A DNA stretch of 64,000 nucleotides from Helicobacter jaachi (lineage in GTDB: Bacteria; Campylobacterota; Campylobacteria; Campylobacterales; Helicobacteraceae): positions 47,162 to 111,161 of the forward strand of contig NZ_JRPR02000005.1 in the NCBI RefSeq assembly GCF_000763135.2, given 5' to 3'. A program made the translations under genes and the position numbers. Below are positions 37,520-47,618 of this stretch, in pieces (positions within the stretch are counted from its first letter, which is position 1; each line of letters begins with the position of its first letter). A model generated the notes under the pieces. It ran no database searches and was not told the origin of the DNA. It was given only the letters and a program-made list of their open reading frames with translations.

Positions 37520-38761
37520 ATGTTTAAATATATTTTGGCTTTATGGCTTGCGAGTGCGTGTGTATGGGCTTATGATAATATCGATGATGCGCTAGAAAAT
37601 GGCATATCAAGCGGGGATATTACCTTTTATGGCAATTATAGCGATGGTGTCAAGTCCCCAAACCTAAGCAAAGGCGACTTTAGTGACGCGGGCTACATGG
37701 TGGGCAGCGTAGGACTAGCGTATCATTCTGCATTTTGGAAATACTTGCGCGTGGCAGTGAGCTTCCGCGCTACTGCTGTGATGTATGAGGAGGATAAGCA
37801 TTCGCAATGGAGTGCCGCGCCACTCTCAAATAATCCCAACCGCTATGGGCAGGGCGATGCGTCTAGGGACTTTTATATGAATGACCGCACTATGCTTGGA
37901 CAATCTTATATTGAATATTTTGATGGTGATACGAGTATTAAGGCTGGGCGGGTGTTTGCAGATTCTGAATGGGCAGATAGGCTCATTGATGGCGTGTATG
38001 TGCGTAATCGCTCACTCCCAAATGCCCTTGTTGAAGTCATTTGGGCGAAAAACAATGGATATGTGCAGTATAACAAAATGACAGGATTTTATGCGCTAAA
38101 TCCCTACAATGACTTTGGTATGACGCAAGCTAGCTTTAAATATCACATTGGCGAGAGCATGAGCTTAAAATTTTATGGAATTGCTAATCCGCAGATTTTT
38201 TACGCCGCAGGGGTGAAAGCAGCTCTGCGCTATGAAAGCTCACAATCCTACATCGGCTTAAGTGGGCATTTTACCACAAGCTTTGAGCAAACTTATGGTA
38301 AGCAAGGCGGGCAAAATGGCAATGGCTACAATACTGATGTCAAAGTCTATGTGGGCGTGAAAGATATGGCTGAAGCGAGCGGAGGCTACATAGGCAGTGG
38401 CGCAAATATCGGCTGGGGCTCGCTTAATATGCTTGGCAATAGCATAAGCCCATTTTTTATGTGGGGTGGGCGTGCGCTGCTGGAGGGCGCTGATGCAAGC
38501 CTGTGGTATGGGAAAGTGATGTTTGCAATCGATAGAGTGAGCTTTGCGGTGGTATATGGTAGCACGAAATTCCGCCAAATACGGGCGATTAATGGCGCGC
38601 AAAGCCCATATGATAGAGTAAATGAAGTAAATTTGCTGCTTGATTTTGGCTTCACAGAGCATTTGAGCGCGATTTTAAATGTGCTAAATACACATGGTGG
38701 TGCGCAGATGTATTATCCACATATGACTAATGTCAATATGGGCATAAAACTAGCATTTTAA
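37520..38761 (+). CDS. outer-membrane porin-like protein
   Basis: A 413-residue beta-barrel type protein. Signal peptide MFKYILALWLASACVWA precedes YDNIDDALENGISSGDITFY, the N-terminal pattern of OprD-like porins of Campylobacterota. The body is rich in Gly/Tyr/Asn with alternating strands, ends in Phe (GIKLAF), and has no Cys after the signal. It starts at the ATG at 37520 just after panC; an upstream ATG overlaps panC by 10 bp. Substrate is unknown. Confidence 0.8.
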   Translation: MFKYILALWLASACVWAYDNIDDALENGISSGDITFYGNYSDGVKSPNLSKGDFSDAGYMVGSVGLAYHSAFWKYLRVAVSFRATAVMYEEDKHSQWSAAPLSNNPNRYGQGDASRDFYMNDRTMLGQSYIEYFDGDTSIKAGRVFADSEWADRLIDGVYVRNRSLPNALVEVIWAKNNGYVQYNKMTGFYALNPYNDFGMTQASFKYHIGESMSLKFYGIANPQIFYAAGVKAALRYESSQSYIGLSGHFTTSFEQTYGKQGGQNGNGYNTDVKVYVGVKDMAEASGGYIGSGANIGWGSLNMLGNSISPFFMWGGRALLEGADASLWYGKVMFAIDRVSFAVVYGSTKFRQIRAINGAQSPYDRVNEVNLLLDFGFTEHLSAILNVLNTHGGAQMYYPHMTNVNMGIKLAF

Positions 38762-38875
38762 ATTCTGCAGATTCTGTAATGGCTGCGTTACGCGCAGTGT
38801 GAATAATATGAAAGTAATGTTGAGCGAATAAAAAGACTTAAAAAATCATAAGTTAAGTTATATACAAGCTAACTC

Positions 38876-38902
38876 TTTTTAGAATACACCGTATTCTAAA
38901 AA
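38876..38902. promoter_or_regulatory. perfect inverted repeat, operator candidate upstream of outer-membrane gene
   Basis: Arms TTTTTAGAATAC and GTATTCTAAAAA are exact complements around ACC. The centre lies 46 bp before the ATG at 38935, close to where a promoter would be. No T run follows, so a terminator is less likely than a repressor site or a 5' UTR hairpin. Confidence 0.6.
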
Positions 38903-38934
38903 ATACGCGATATTTTTAGACAAAAGGGAAGAAA

Positions 38935-40272
38935 ATGAGAAATTTAGTATGCGCGAGTATGGTGTTAGGAGTGCTAGGCACAGGCGTTAGCGCCTTTGAT
39001 TATGGCGTAAATGGCAAGGCTATGAGCTTCACTAAATGGGGATTTAATAACCAAAAACTTAATCAAGCAGAGGGCATCGCGCCCACAGATAGCTTTACTA
39101 CCATTGTAGGGCAGCTCAATCTTGATGCAGACTTAGGCGCTGGGTTTAAAGCTGGGCTTGGCGGCTCTATTGCTGGATTAGCTTTTGATTCTACACAAAA
39201 CTTCACGCAAGGCATCGCCTCCCCCGTAGTAACCTCATACTTTGGCGTGGCATGGGATAAAAACAAAGTGCAAAACTACATTGTCCAAAATGCGTTTTTG
39301 GAATACAACTTTGGCGAGCATTTTTACCTTAAGGCTGGGCGGTATGAATCTGGCAAGGTGGGAGAGTATTTTAGCGGCTACAATCAAGGCGCAGAAGCCT
39401 ATGTGCGCTTTAGTAGCGTAAAAATATGGGGATTTTTATCTAATCGCCGCGCCTTTGCCTATGACCAATGGTTTAATGACTTTTATCGCGTGCATGGCAC
39501 ATACGACACAAGCAAAGCCACGCGCAATACCTATGCCGCAGGGCTTGACCTAAATGTCGGTGGGCTTTTACTTTCTGCATTTTCATACTACATTCCGGGC
39601 AAGGTTACAGCGCCCGGGCTTAGCATTACATTTGATAGTAATCCGCAATTTGAGGGAAGTGGCTTGCGTTCTGTGAGTAAAATCCGCTCACTTTTCCCCG
39701 TGGCAGCAAGTGGATTCTATGGTGATAATATAAATGTGCGACAAGACCAATGGAGGGGGATTGATAAACATACCGCCTCACTTTTAATTGAGCAAAAATT
39801 TGAGCTTAATGCCTTTAATTTTGGGGCTGGATATTATCAAACCTTTGGCAATGCAAACGCATACATAGGGACTTGGGGTAATCCTATCATGCTAGATTAT
39901 TGGACGGGAAATGCGTGGGATATAGGGCAATCTATTTCGGATATGATGGGTAAAAATGCCATTACAGGCTTTGGATTCTTTGGCGGAAAGCATGGGGAGT
40001 TTGACTGGAGGGTGATTGGTAGAGGCACAAAGAGCGATAGAAGCGATGAGCAAAGCGTGGCATTATTGCTTAATTACAAAGTTCGCAGTGACTTGAGTGT
40101 TGGTGGCAAGGTTGAATGGCTAAGCGATACCACTAAGGCAGGCTATAATCCGCTCGCTGGGTATTATGGGAGCAATACTTTAGGCGAAGGCGCAAATGCA
40201 ACTAATGGGCTAACCAAAAATCGCACAGACGACCGCTCACATGTGTTCTTTTACATAAGTCATAGCTTTTAG
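38935..40272 (+). CDS. outer-membrane family (Hof-like) protein
   Basis: A 445-residue outer-membrane beta-barrel protein. The signal peptide is MRNLVCASMVLGVLGTGVSA, and mature start FDYGVNGKAMSFTKWGFNN resembles Helicobacter Hof family proteins. Many amphipathic strands follow, and the C-terminus SHVFFYISHSF ends in the Phe recognised by the BAM complex. GGAAG precedes the ATG. It has its own upstream region with a perfect inverted repeat and faces cysS. I cannot assign a specific substrate. Confidence 0.8.
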   Translation: MRNLVCASMVLGVLGTGVSAFDYGVNGKAMSFTKWGFNNQKLNQAEGIAPTDSFTTIVGQLNLDADLGAGFKAGLGGSIAGLAFDSTQNFTQGIASPVVTSYFGVAWDKNKVQNYIVQNAFLEYNFGEHFYLKAGRYESGKVGEYFSGYNQGAEAYVRFSSVKIWGFLSNRRAFAYDQWFNDFYRVHGTYDTSKATRNTYAAGLDLNVGGLLLSAFSYYIPGKVTAPGLSITFDSNPQFEGSGLRSVSKIRSLFPVAASGFYGDNINVRQDQWRGIDKHTASLLIEQKFELNAFNFGAGYYQTFGNANAYIGTWGNPIMLDYWTGNAWDIGQSISDMMGKNAITGFGFFGGKHGEFDWRVIGRGTKSDRSDEQSVALLLNYKVRSDLSVGGKVEWLSDTTKAGYNPLAGYYGSNTLGEGANATNGLTKNRTDDRSHVFFYISHSF

Positions 40273-40275
40273 GGG

Positions 40276-40297
40276 TTATAGAATCTAGATTCTATAA
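40276..40297. terminator. 22-bp perfect palindrome after the Hof-like gene
   Basis: Begins 3 bp after the stop codon (40270-40272) and is built on TAGAATCTAGATTCTA, between convergent genes. A second inverted heptamer pair follows at 40339-40364, nearer the end of cysS. Confidence 0.7.
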
Positions 40298-40338
40298 TTT
40301 CTATTTTTGCCTCGCTATTGCGTTTCTTGTAATGCTTC

Positions 40339-40364
40339 TAGATTCTATAAATTTGTAGAATCTA
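40339..40364. repeat. inverted heptamer pair between convergent genes
   Basis: TAGATTCTA and TAGAATCTA in inverse orientation around an 8-bp spacer. With the palindrome at 40276-40297 it fills most of the 168-bp space before cysS; the DNA between them (CGCTATTGCG) faintly resembles hairpin 1 of the dispersed element. Confidence 0.55.
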
Positions 40365-40440
40365 AAGAAACAAGCATGCGCAGATTCTGTAAATACATAG
40401 AATTTAAAAAGCAAGGCTAGCAAATTTTAAAATATAGAAT

Positions 40441-41910
40441 CTACACCTTCTCCCAAGTCGTGCCTTGCGGAGTGTCCATAATCTCAATGCCCTCCGCCTT
40501 AAGTTCATCGCGCAGCCTATCTGCTAGCGCGTAATCTTTATTCGCCTTTGCTCTCTGGCGCTCTAAAATCTTAGATTCTATCTCCTGCTTTGCCTGCTCG
40601 CTTAAGCCTAGCTGAAAATAACTCTGCGCGTCTTTCACGCCAAGCCCTAGCAAGAATTCAATACACGCAATATTTGCCCTAATGGCGACTTTTAGGGATT
40701 CATCTTTGGGAGTTTTGGTAAGGGCATCATTACTGTGCGAGAGCATTTCTTCAACAATACTTAAAGCCTTTGAAATATTATAATCATCGCTCAATGCCTC
40801 CAAAAAAGCCTGCAAAAAGTGTGGTTGAGATTTTAGAGCCAACTGCTTAAGATGCGCTAAGTGAGAGAGCGCATGAGGTGGCGTATCGTGTATAGAATCT
40901 AGCAGCGGGGCATCTGCCACGCGCTTTTTTAAGCGATAAATCTTATCAAGCCTTTTTTTACTCTGTACCAAATCTTCTTCGTTAAAATTGAGCGCTAAGC
41001 GGTAATGCACGCCTAGCAAGTAATTACGCAAAATCTCTCCATCATATATTTTAAGCGCGTCTTTAATGAAAAAACTATTGCCTAGACTTTTGCTCATTTT
41101 TTCGCCATTGATATTGACAAAACCATTGTGCAGCCAATATTTTGCAAGCTCCCTCCCAGTGGCGCAGCGCGTTTGCGAGGCTTCATTCTCATGATGGGGG
41201 AATATTAAATCCGCGCCACCTGCGTGAATATCAATGCCAAAATCCTTATCCTTATAGGCAAGATGCTGCTCAATCATCGCAGAACACTCAATATGCCAGC
41301 CCGGGCGACCCTTGCCAAATGGGCTATCATAGGCTATATCCTCCTTGCCTTTATATCCTTTCCATAGCGCAAAATCCTTATCCTCAAGCTTATCTTGCGC
41401 GTTTTGAATGCGGCTATGAGCAGGGCTAGATTCTGTGCGCTGTGAAATGCTGCCATATAGGCTATCTTTAGCTATGCTAAGATAAATATCGCTATGCTCG
41501 CCTGCATAAGCATAGCCTTTGTCAAGTAAAGATTCTATCATGGTGCAAATTTGGGGGAGATTATCTGTGGCTTTTGGCTCAATATCAGCGCGCAGCACGC
41601 CAAGTGCGTGCATATCTTTGAGATAAGATTCTATATAATGCTTGCTCAAAGTTTCCACATCTGTGTTTGTTTGGAGTGATTTTTTGATGATTTTATCATC
41701 AATGTCAGTAAAATTTTTCACAAAAATCACTTTAAAATCTAAGAACAAAAAAAGTCGCCGCCATAAATCAAAGGCTATGGAGCTGCGTGCATGCCCTAGA
41801 TGCGCATCATCATACACTGTGGGTCCGCAGACATAGATTCTCACTTGATTTTCGCATATAGGGCTAAAGGGGAGTTTTTGCTTTTTGATACTATCAAAAA
41901 GGGTAATCAT
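40441..41910 (-). CDS. cysS: cysteinyl-tRNA synthetase
   Basis: A class I synthetase of 489 residues. CGPTVYDDAHLGHARS holds the HIGH-like motif and one zinc Cys; GWHIECSAM gives another; HAGGADLIFPHHENE and GEKMSKSLGNSF (KMSKS) follow. The end LERQRAKANKDYALADRLRDEL is the family's C-terminal tRNA-binding part. Its ATG overlaps the murJ stop by 4 bp (ATGA), so the two form one operon, as HP0886-HP0885 in H. pylori. Confidence 0.97.
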   Translation of the reverse strand: MITLFDSIKKQKLPFSPICENQVRIYVCGPTVYDDAHLGHARSSIAFDLWRRLFLFLDFKVIFVKNFTDIDDKIIKKSLQTNTDVETLSKHYIESYLKDMHALGVLRADIEPKATDNLPQICTMIESLLDKGYAYAGEHSDIYLSIAKDSLYGSISQRTESSPAHSRIQNAQDKLEDKDFALWKGYKGKEDIAYDSPFGKGRPGWHIECSAMIEQHLAYKDKDFGIDIHAGGADLIFPHHENEASQTRCATGRELAKYWLHNGFVNINGEKMSKSLGNSFFIKDALKIYDGEILRNYLLGVHYRLALNFNEEDLVQSKKRLDKIYRLKKRVADAPLLDSIHDTPPHALSHLAHLKQLALKSQPHFLQAFLEALSDDYNISKALSIVEEMLSHSNDALTKTPKDESLKVAIRANIACIEFLLGLGVKDAQSYFQLGLSEQAKQEIESKILERQRAKANKDYALADRLRDELKAEGIEIMDTPQGTTWEKV

Positions 41911-43391
41911 ACAATGCTCCTTACAAAAAGATGAAAAGCATTCACAAAGGCTTTAATATAAGGCTTAAGATACCATAGCAGCAGGATTTCAACGCTAAGG
42001 ATAAGTATAAGGGCTAGCCATGCTTTTTTATTATTGATTATATCTAAGAATTGCTTGAAACCAAATGATTTAATAGTGAGTATAAATAAAACAAAGCCGC
42101 TCAAACTCCCAGATAATGCTAATCCCATAGCCCCAAAAGGGTGCATTAAAATAAGCGAAAAGCCAATCCCACATAGCAGCGATATGGCTGAAATCTTTGC
42201 CGCCCTGCCCTGCATTTGATGAGAATACAGCCACAGGGCAAAAATCTTGCTTAGTCCAAAAGGTACAAGCCCAATCATATATGCGCTAAACACACCTGCG
42301 ACAACAAGCGTATTTTGCGCGCTAAAATTCCCCCATTCAAATAAAAGGCTAATAATTTCCTCACTTAGCATAACACCGCCAAGCACGCACATACAAAGGA
42401 TAAGCAGCAAAAACCAAAATGATTTTTTAAGCGCATTTAGGGCTTGGGCGGGCTGCTTATTCTTAATAGCCTTTGCTACAAGCGGAAAAAGTGCAGTAGA
42501 AATGGCTATGGCAAAAATGGCTAGCGGGAATTGGAAGATTCTATTTGCATAATACAGCGCGCTAATGCTTCCCTCAATCAAAAAAGAGGCTAAAAGCGTA
42601 TCCGTAAAAGTAGCTAGCTGCGCTGTGGAGCTACCGAGCATAGCGGGGAAAAATTGCTTAAAAAAAGATTTTACATCATCTTTAATTTGTGCAATTTTGC
42701 GCCTTAATTTTATGTCTGGCTCTTTGGTGCAAAGCCACTGCCATAGCTCAATTGCACCCACACACAAAAGCTTGAAAAGCCCTAAATGATACAGCGGATA
42801 AAAATGCAGTAAAATCTGTGCTATGCCCCCACAAATCACACCATAGCTTAGCATATACACTACCTGCATAGAATCTGCATCATGGGCTAATAAAAGCGCG
42901 CTAATCATGGCTATATTGAGCAAAGCAGTGTTGTAGGCATTCACCCAAAAGCAATTTTTATACTGCAAAAGCGAGGAGAGAAAAGTGACAATAAACACCA
43001 GCTCTAAATACCAAAAATTAATCACCACAATGGGCTTTGCTAACTCTATTGTCTTATCATCAAAGCCATAGGCTAAAAGTTTAGTAAAAAACCCACTAAA
43101 GCACACAACCAGCAAAGATAGCACAAAAATAAATGTAGCAAAAATCATAAATGTGATAAGCGCAAACATACCCTTCCTGCGGCTATGAATAAAATTTGGC
43201 AAAAAGCTTTGCGTAAAAGCGCCCTCTCCAAAAACACGGCGAAAGAGATTTGGCAGCTTAAAAGCGGCAAAGAAAATGTCACTATACACTCCAGCGCCTA
43301 AAATCTTTGCTGTGCATAAATCACGCACCAAACCAGCGATACGAGAGAGTAAAATGCCGCTACTATTTGTTAAAAATGCTTTTTTAATCAA
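41907..43391 (-). CDS. murJ: lipid II flippase MurJ
   Basis: MurJ moves lipid II across the inner membrane for peptidoglycan. The 494 residues make about 14 membrane helices; FLTNSSGILLSRIAGLVRDLCTA at the N-terminus, AFKLPNLFRRVFGEGAFTQSFLP and ISTALFPLVAK are MviN/MurJ signatures, including the conserved arginines. First gene of murJ-cysS. Confidence 0.95.
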   Translation of the reverse strand: MIKKAFLTNSSGILLSRIAGLVRDLCTAKILGAGVYSDIFFAAFKLPNLFRRVFGEGAFTQSFLPNFIHSRRKGMFALITFMIFATFIFVLSLLVVCFSGFFTKLLAYGFDDKTIELAKPIVVINFWYLELVFIVTFLSSLLQYKNCFWVNAYNTALLNIAMISALLLAHDADSMQVVYMLSYGVICGGIAQILLHFYPLYHLGLFKLLCVGAIELWQWLCTKEPDIKLRRKIAQIKDDVKSFFKQFFPAMLGSSTAQLATFTDTLLASFLIEGSISALYYANRIFQFPLAIFAIAISTALFPLVAKAIKNKQPAQALNALKKSFWFLLLILCMCVLGGVMLSEEIISLLFEWGNFSAQNTLVVAGVFSAYMIGLVPFGLSKIFALWLYSHQMQGRAAKISAISLLCGIGFSLILMHPFGAMGLALSGSLSGFVLFILTIKSFGFKQFLDIINNKKAWLALILILSVEILLLWYLKPYIKAFVNAFHLFVRSIV

Positions 43392-43420
43392 ACTTTTTGC
43401 CTTTTTAAAGATTGAAAGTG

Positions 43421-43426
43421 TAAAAT
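43421..43426 (+). promoter_or_regulatory. -10-like box (TAAAAT) before DUF342 gene
   Basis: TAAAAT in the 73-bp divergent gap with murJ, 38 bp before the ATG at 43465. Confidence 0.3.
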
Positions 43427-43464
43427 TATAGCCTGAATAGACAAACTTGATTGCGGGGGTTTAT

Positions 43465-45309
43465 ATGCAGTTTTTCGAGCCTATATCCGTTAAAGGCTGC
43501 ACTGATGTAAATACTGAAATAAGAAAAATAGCTGATATTTATGCGCTCACTGAGGATATGATAAGCTTTGATATATTGCAGGTAAGCACCCTGTATCGCG
43601 GTGAGAAAAAGAAAGATTTTAGCCTTTTACCAGATGAGGAGTGCATAAAGATTCTAGGCGATGATGCGGAATACAATAAAAATGATTTTGAATTAAAGCA
43701 AGCCTATGACATTATGCTGCGCGGGCTAAAAGATGATGATTTAGCGCCATTTCTTGCCCTGAAAATGGACAAAGAATGCTATGAGCTAAGTTTGGAACTC
43801 AAAAAAGGCTTGGAAGTGCGCAATGATGAGGCATTTTTTAATGAACTTTATGCGCAAATCACGCGCCTAAAAGCGTGCCAAAATATTATCATACGCCTCT
43901 TTGGCGAGGATACAAAGCAAGAAATTGAGGCGCTAAAAGAGCTTTTTGCCCACCTTAATATACAAGGCAAGATAGAATCTAGCCAACATATCGTTATTGC
44001 CAAAGCAAGCGGATTTATCCCTGAAATGCAAGCAAAGTTTAAATTTATCTTACAAGAGGATTGGAATGGCTCTCACGCACTCAAAGTAGATTTTGCCTCT
44101 TATGCGGCAAAAAGCGGGGATTTAGTGGGCTTAGAACTAAAGGCTCAAGCGGGCAAAAGCGGGCGCAACCTAAAAGGCGAATACATTCATGTCAAAAAGC
44201 AAGAAAGTGCACCAGAAGAAATAAAAATACGCTTTAAAGATAGTGAATTTAGAAAAGAGGATAAAGCAGATAGTGTGGAGTATTACGCGCTGCAAGATGG
44301 CTATGTGGCGATGAGTGAGAGCGAGCTGCGCACTATTGTGGATTTTAATTTCCCTGAAGTGAGCTTGCGCAAAAATGGCTCACTGCTTGGCGGGGATAAA
44401 AAAGGCTTTATCGTGGAAGTAACTTGCGCTGACCCAAATCAAGATGCCATAGGAGCGAGCGTTACGCTTGAGGCAGCAGAAGTTAAAATCTATGGCAGTG
44501 TGGCTGAAAACGCGCAAGTAATTGCCAATAAGGCTGAAATCAATGGGCAAACACACCAAAGTGCGAGTGTAAGGGCAAATGAGATAAATATCGATATACA
44601 TAAAGGCACAGCTATTGGCAGTAAAATTCGCATTAATCGCTTAGAGCTTGGCGATGTCGATGGAGAGGAAGTGTTTGTAGAGCAGGCAAATGGAGGGAGC
44701 ATTAAAGCAAGGCAGATTAATATTAATGCCCTACATTCTCATACTAAAATCGCGCTCTCCGAGCTGTTGCACATTAAAAGTATGAGCGGGGGTGAAAATC
44801 GCTTTCTTATCTCATCGCGCGCTTCTTTGAAGGCTCAAGAGGAAGTGCAGCTAGTCAATGCACAGGTTGAACAGAATCTACAAAAAATGAATAAACTCCT
44901 CTCCGCGCTCAATAAAGATTTAGCACGTGTGCGTAAAACAAAGCCCGTTGTGGAAAAAATTAAAATCATTATGGAGGAAAATAAGAAAAATAATAAGCCA
45001 AATGAGCGCAATATCACTGATAGCGTGGCGCAATATGTCATTTTACTGCGGCGCACAAAATATCTTAAAGAAGCTCTAGTAGCCTTGCAGGAGCAGACAA
45101 AAGGCTTAAGCAATCACCTTGAAGTGCTAGATAGACAAACTCAAGATGCCAAAATCACTGCAGATACAGCGTGGCAGCAGGATAATGAAGTAATTTATGA
45201 GCGATTTTTCCCAGAGGGCAGGGATATTATGCTACTTAGCGATGGCGAGGAGGTAGATATCGCCATTGATAAAGAGGAGCTAAAACTCATAAAGCAGGAG
45301 CGTGAGTGA
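43465..45309 (+). CDS. DUF342/FapA family protein
   Basis: A 614-residue FapA-type (DUF342) protein, like HP0882 beside ruvA in H. pylori. The N-terminal half (about 1-230) is a mixed domain beginning MQFFEPISVKGCTDVNTEIR. The centre is a right-handed polymer-forming beta-helix (GASVTLEAAEVKIYGSVAEN, EINGQTHQSASVRANEINID, GTAIGSKIRINRLELGDVDG). The rest (about 470-580) is coiled coil. Family members influence flagellar placement or cell-surface assembly, but the function is unsettled. I start at the ATG at 43465; an in-frame TTG is 18 bp upstream. The ribosome site is a weak GGGGG. Confidence 0.85.
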   Translation: MQFFEPISVKGCTDVNTEIRKIADIYALTEDMISFDILQVSTLYRGEKKKDFSLLPDEECIKILGDDAEYNKNDFELKQAYDIMLRGLKDDDLAPFLALKMDKECYELSLELKKGLEVRNDEAFFNELYAQITRLKACQNIIIRLFGEDTKQEIEALKELFAHLNIQGKIESSQHIVIAKASGFIPEMQAKFKFILQEDWNGSHALKVDFASYAAKSGDLVGLELKAQAGKSGRNLKGEYIHVKKQESAPEEIKIRFKDSEFRKEDKADSVEYYALQDGYVAMSESELRTIVDFNFPEVSLRKNGSLLGGDKKGFIVEVTCADPNQDAIGASVTLEAAEVKIYGSVAENAQVIANKAEINGQTHQSASVRANEINIDIHKGTAIGSKIRINRLELGDVDGEEVFVEQANGGSIKARQININALHSHTKIALSELLHIKSMSGGENRFLISSRASLKAQEEVQLVNAQVEQNLQKMNKLLSALNKDLARVRKTKPVVEKIKIIMEENKKNNKPNERNITDSVAQYVILLRRTKYLKEALVALQEQTKGLSNHLEVLDRQTQDAKITADTAWQQDNEVIYERFFPEGRDIMLLSDGEEVDIAIDKEELKLIKQERE

Positions 45310-45394
45310 CAAAATCTCAAATGATAGAATCTAGCCACAAAATCTGCAGAATCTGTGAGCAAAATCATTTAAGCCAAGCATTAAAGGAGAGTGT

Positions 45395-45985
45395 ATGATA
45401 GTTGGGCTAAAAGGCAGGGTGCAAAAATTAGAGCCAATGTATATTGAACTGGATGTAAATGGCGTAGTCTATGGCGTGCAAATGTCGCTCAATGCCACTT
45501 CACATCTTAAAGCCCAAATCAATGGGGATACTCAAAGGCATATCTCTATCATTTGCGCGCAGATAGTGCGCGAAGATGCGCATTTGCTCTTTGGATTCTG
45601 TGAGGAGATAGAAAAGCAGACATTTGAGCGGCTCATTAAAATTAGCGGTGTGGGACCAAAGGTAGCTCTAGCCATTCTCTCCACATACACGCCAAGTCAC
45701 TTTGCTAAAATCATTGCCGATAAAGATATTGATGCGCTTAAAAAAGTACCGGGCATTGGCGCCAAGGGGGCGGGGAAAATTATGGTTGATGTCGCGGGCT
45801 TTTTTGCTAAGCTCATTCAAACGCAAGAGGGTAATTTATCTGCGCAAAACACCCTTAAAGATGAAGCGGCGCTCGCCCTGCAATCATTAGGCTTTAAGGG
45901 TAGCGAAATTCAAAGGGTGCTTGAGGGCATTGAGGCATCAAATGTTTCAGATATGGTCAAGCAAGCCTTAAAAAAGCTCGCATAG
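45395..45985 (+). CDS. ruvA: Holliday junction branch migration protein RuvA
   Basis: RuvA binds four-way junctions and loads RuvB. The 196 residues comprise an OB-fold N-terminus (MIVGLKGRVQKLEPMYIELD), two helix-hairpin-helix motifs (LIKISGVGPKVALAILS and LKKVPGIGAKGAGKIMVD) and a C-terminal RuvB-contact domain (EAALALQSLGFKGSEIQRVLE). AAAGGAG precedes the ATG. Slightly longer than the usual 183-185. Confidence 0.96.
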   Translation: MIVGLKGRVQKLEPMYIELDVNGVVYGVQMSLNATSHLKAQINGDTQRHISIICAQIVREDAHLLFGFCEEIEKQTFERLIKISGVGPKVALAILSTYTPSHFAKIIADKDIDALKKVPGIGAKGAGKIMVDVAGFFAKLIQTQEGNLSAQNTLKDEAALALQSLGFKGSEIQRVLEGIEASNVSDMVKQALKKLA

Positions 45986-46019
45986 AATCTAGCTTAGAAT
46001 CTCACTTCAAGGAGGGCAA

Positions 46020-47618
46020 ATGCTGCAGACATTTCGTTCAAAAGTACTTTTTACACTATCCATATTTATCGTCATAGGCTTTAGCATACTCTATCAAATC
46101 ATCTCCATGGGCTATGAAAATATGGCAGTCAAAGAGGGTAAGAGAAGCGCGCAAATGCTTGGAGATTCTATATTTCAAACCGTGCGTATGAGTATGAATA
46201 TGGGCGTGCGTGAGATGATTGATGCGGGACTAGCTGATGCGAGCAAGATAGCAGGTGTATTAAAACTAGAAATCCACAAATCACAAAGTGTCATTGATTT
46301 ATTTAGTATGCCAGATAAAGTAAGTCAAAGACCAGAAATACAGCAGATTTTTAATGATAAACAATCCCAACTCACAGAACTTCATGACAAAGATGGGCAT
46401 AGCGTGCTTTTCCGCAAGCCCTTAATTGCTGATGAAAGCTGTATGGCGTGTCATCAAGATGGTAAAGTAAAAGTAGGAGACGCACTAGGCGTGCTAGAGC
46501 TGCAAATTTCTACAGAAGGATTTTATGAGCAGATTAATCAAAGCGAGGATTATTTGCTTTTAACGATGCTAATAGCGGGGATTTTGGCACTCTTAGGACT
46601 TTATATCTTTTTTGAAAAAGAGCTAGTAAAGCCGCTTAATCGCCTGCGTAATATGGCTCGAGACCTAACAGAGGGCGGCAGTGGGGATTTAACAAAGCGC
46701 ATTGCAATTAAAAGCAATGATGAAGTGGGCATTACCTCAAATTATGTTAATCAATTTATCCAAACTATCCAAGAAACCATTATCACAAGCAAACGCGTGA
46801 GTGAGGAGAATACGCACACTTGCACAGGATTATTAGATATGTCAAATGTGCTTTCAAAAAATTCTGATGAGCAATTTGAGCTAGTTGATAGAGTAAATCT
46901 ACTCGCGCAAGATGTGAGTAAAAATCTTGATACCGCAGAGCAAACAGCAAATGCGACTACAAATGACATAGAGCAGACAGAAACCACACTTGATGAGTTT
47001 GTAAAAAACCTTAAAGATTCAATAGCACTCATCACCGCTTCTGCGCAAAAAGAACAGGATATTTTAGAGCATGTGGGCGAGCTTACCGAGCATGCCGAGC
47101 AGATTAAATCTGTGCTGTCCATTATTAGCGACATTGCCGACCAGACAAATTTGCTAGCGCTCAATGCCGCCATTGAAGCTGCGCGCGCAGGCGAGCATGG
47201 GCGTGGCTTTGCCGTGGTGGCAGATGAGGTGCGAAAGTTAGCTGAACGCACGCAAAAAAGCCTCAACGAAATTGCTGCAAATGTCAATCTTGTAACACAA
47301 AGCATTGAGGATATGGGCAGCACGATTAAAGATACTGCCCAAGAAATGGTGCATATTACCGAAAAAACCACGCCGCTCATTGATGAGGCGCATAATACGC
47401 ATGATAAACTCACACTTACAAAGCAAAATTCTATTCAGCTCAAACAAATTAGCACTTCCATAGCCCAAAGCACCAAAGAGCTAGCGCAGATGATGAATGA
47501 TATTGCCAAATCCTCGCAATCAACGCAAAGTGTTGGGCATAAGATTCAACAAGCGGTGAATAATATGTCGCAAAAAGCCCAAGAGCTTGATAATGCCATT
47601 ACGAAATTTAAGACCTAA
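46020..47618 (+). CDS. methyl-accepting chemotaxis protein with periplasmic c-type heme sensor
   Basis: A 532-residue transmembrane chemoreceptor. TM1 is about 8-30, the periplasmic domain 31-178, TM2 179-197, then HAMP ([16 protein letters not shown]) and a long cytoplasmic coil with the signalling tip [20 protein letters not shown] and [20 protein letters not shown]. In the sensor domain is [10 protein letters not shown], a CxxCH heme c attachment motif (Cys 141, Cys 144, His 145), as in heme-sensing chemoreceptors of Geobacter (GSU0582/GSU0935 type). It should sense redox, O2 or NO-type ligands. AGGAGG precedes the ATG. The next gene overlaps its end. Confidence 0.9.
   Translation: MLQTFRSKVLFTLSIFIVIGFSILYQIISMGYENMAVKEGKRSAQMLGDSIFQTVRMSMNMGVREMIDAGLADASKIAGVLKLEIHKSQSVIDLFSMPDKVSQRPEIQQIFNDKQSQLTELHDKDGHSVLFRKPLIADESCMACHQDGKVKVGDALGVLELQISTEGFYEQINQSEDYLLLTMLIAGILALLGLYIFFEKELVKPLNRLRNMARDLTEGGSGDLTKRIAIKSNDEVGITSNYVNQFIQTIQETIITSKRVSEENTHTCTGLLDMSNVLSKNSDEQFELVDRVNLLAQDVSKNLDTAEQTANATTNDIEQTETTLDEFVKNLKDSIALITASAQKEQDILEHVGELTEHAEQIKSVLSIISDIADQTNLLALNAAIEAARAGEHGRGFAVVADEVRKLAERTQKSLNEIAANVNLVTQSIEDMGSTIKDTAQEMVHITEKTTPLIDEAHNTHDKLTLTKQNSIQLKQISTSIAQSTKELAQMMNDIAKSSQSTQSVGHKIQQAVNNMSQKAQELDNAITKFKT

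Noticed and set aside
46751..47413. 220-codon open frame antisense to the chemoreceptor gene
   Set aside because: It mirrors the repetitive helical coding of the receptor, has Ser/Cys-rich composition unlike any protein, and lacks a ribosome site.
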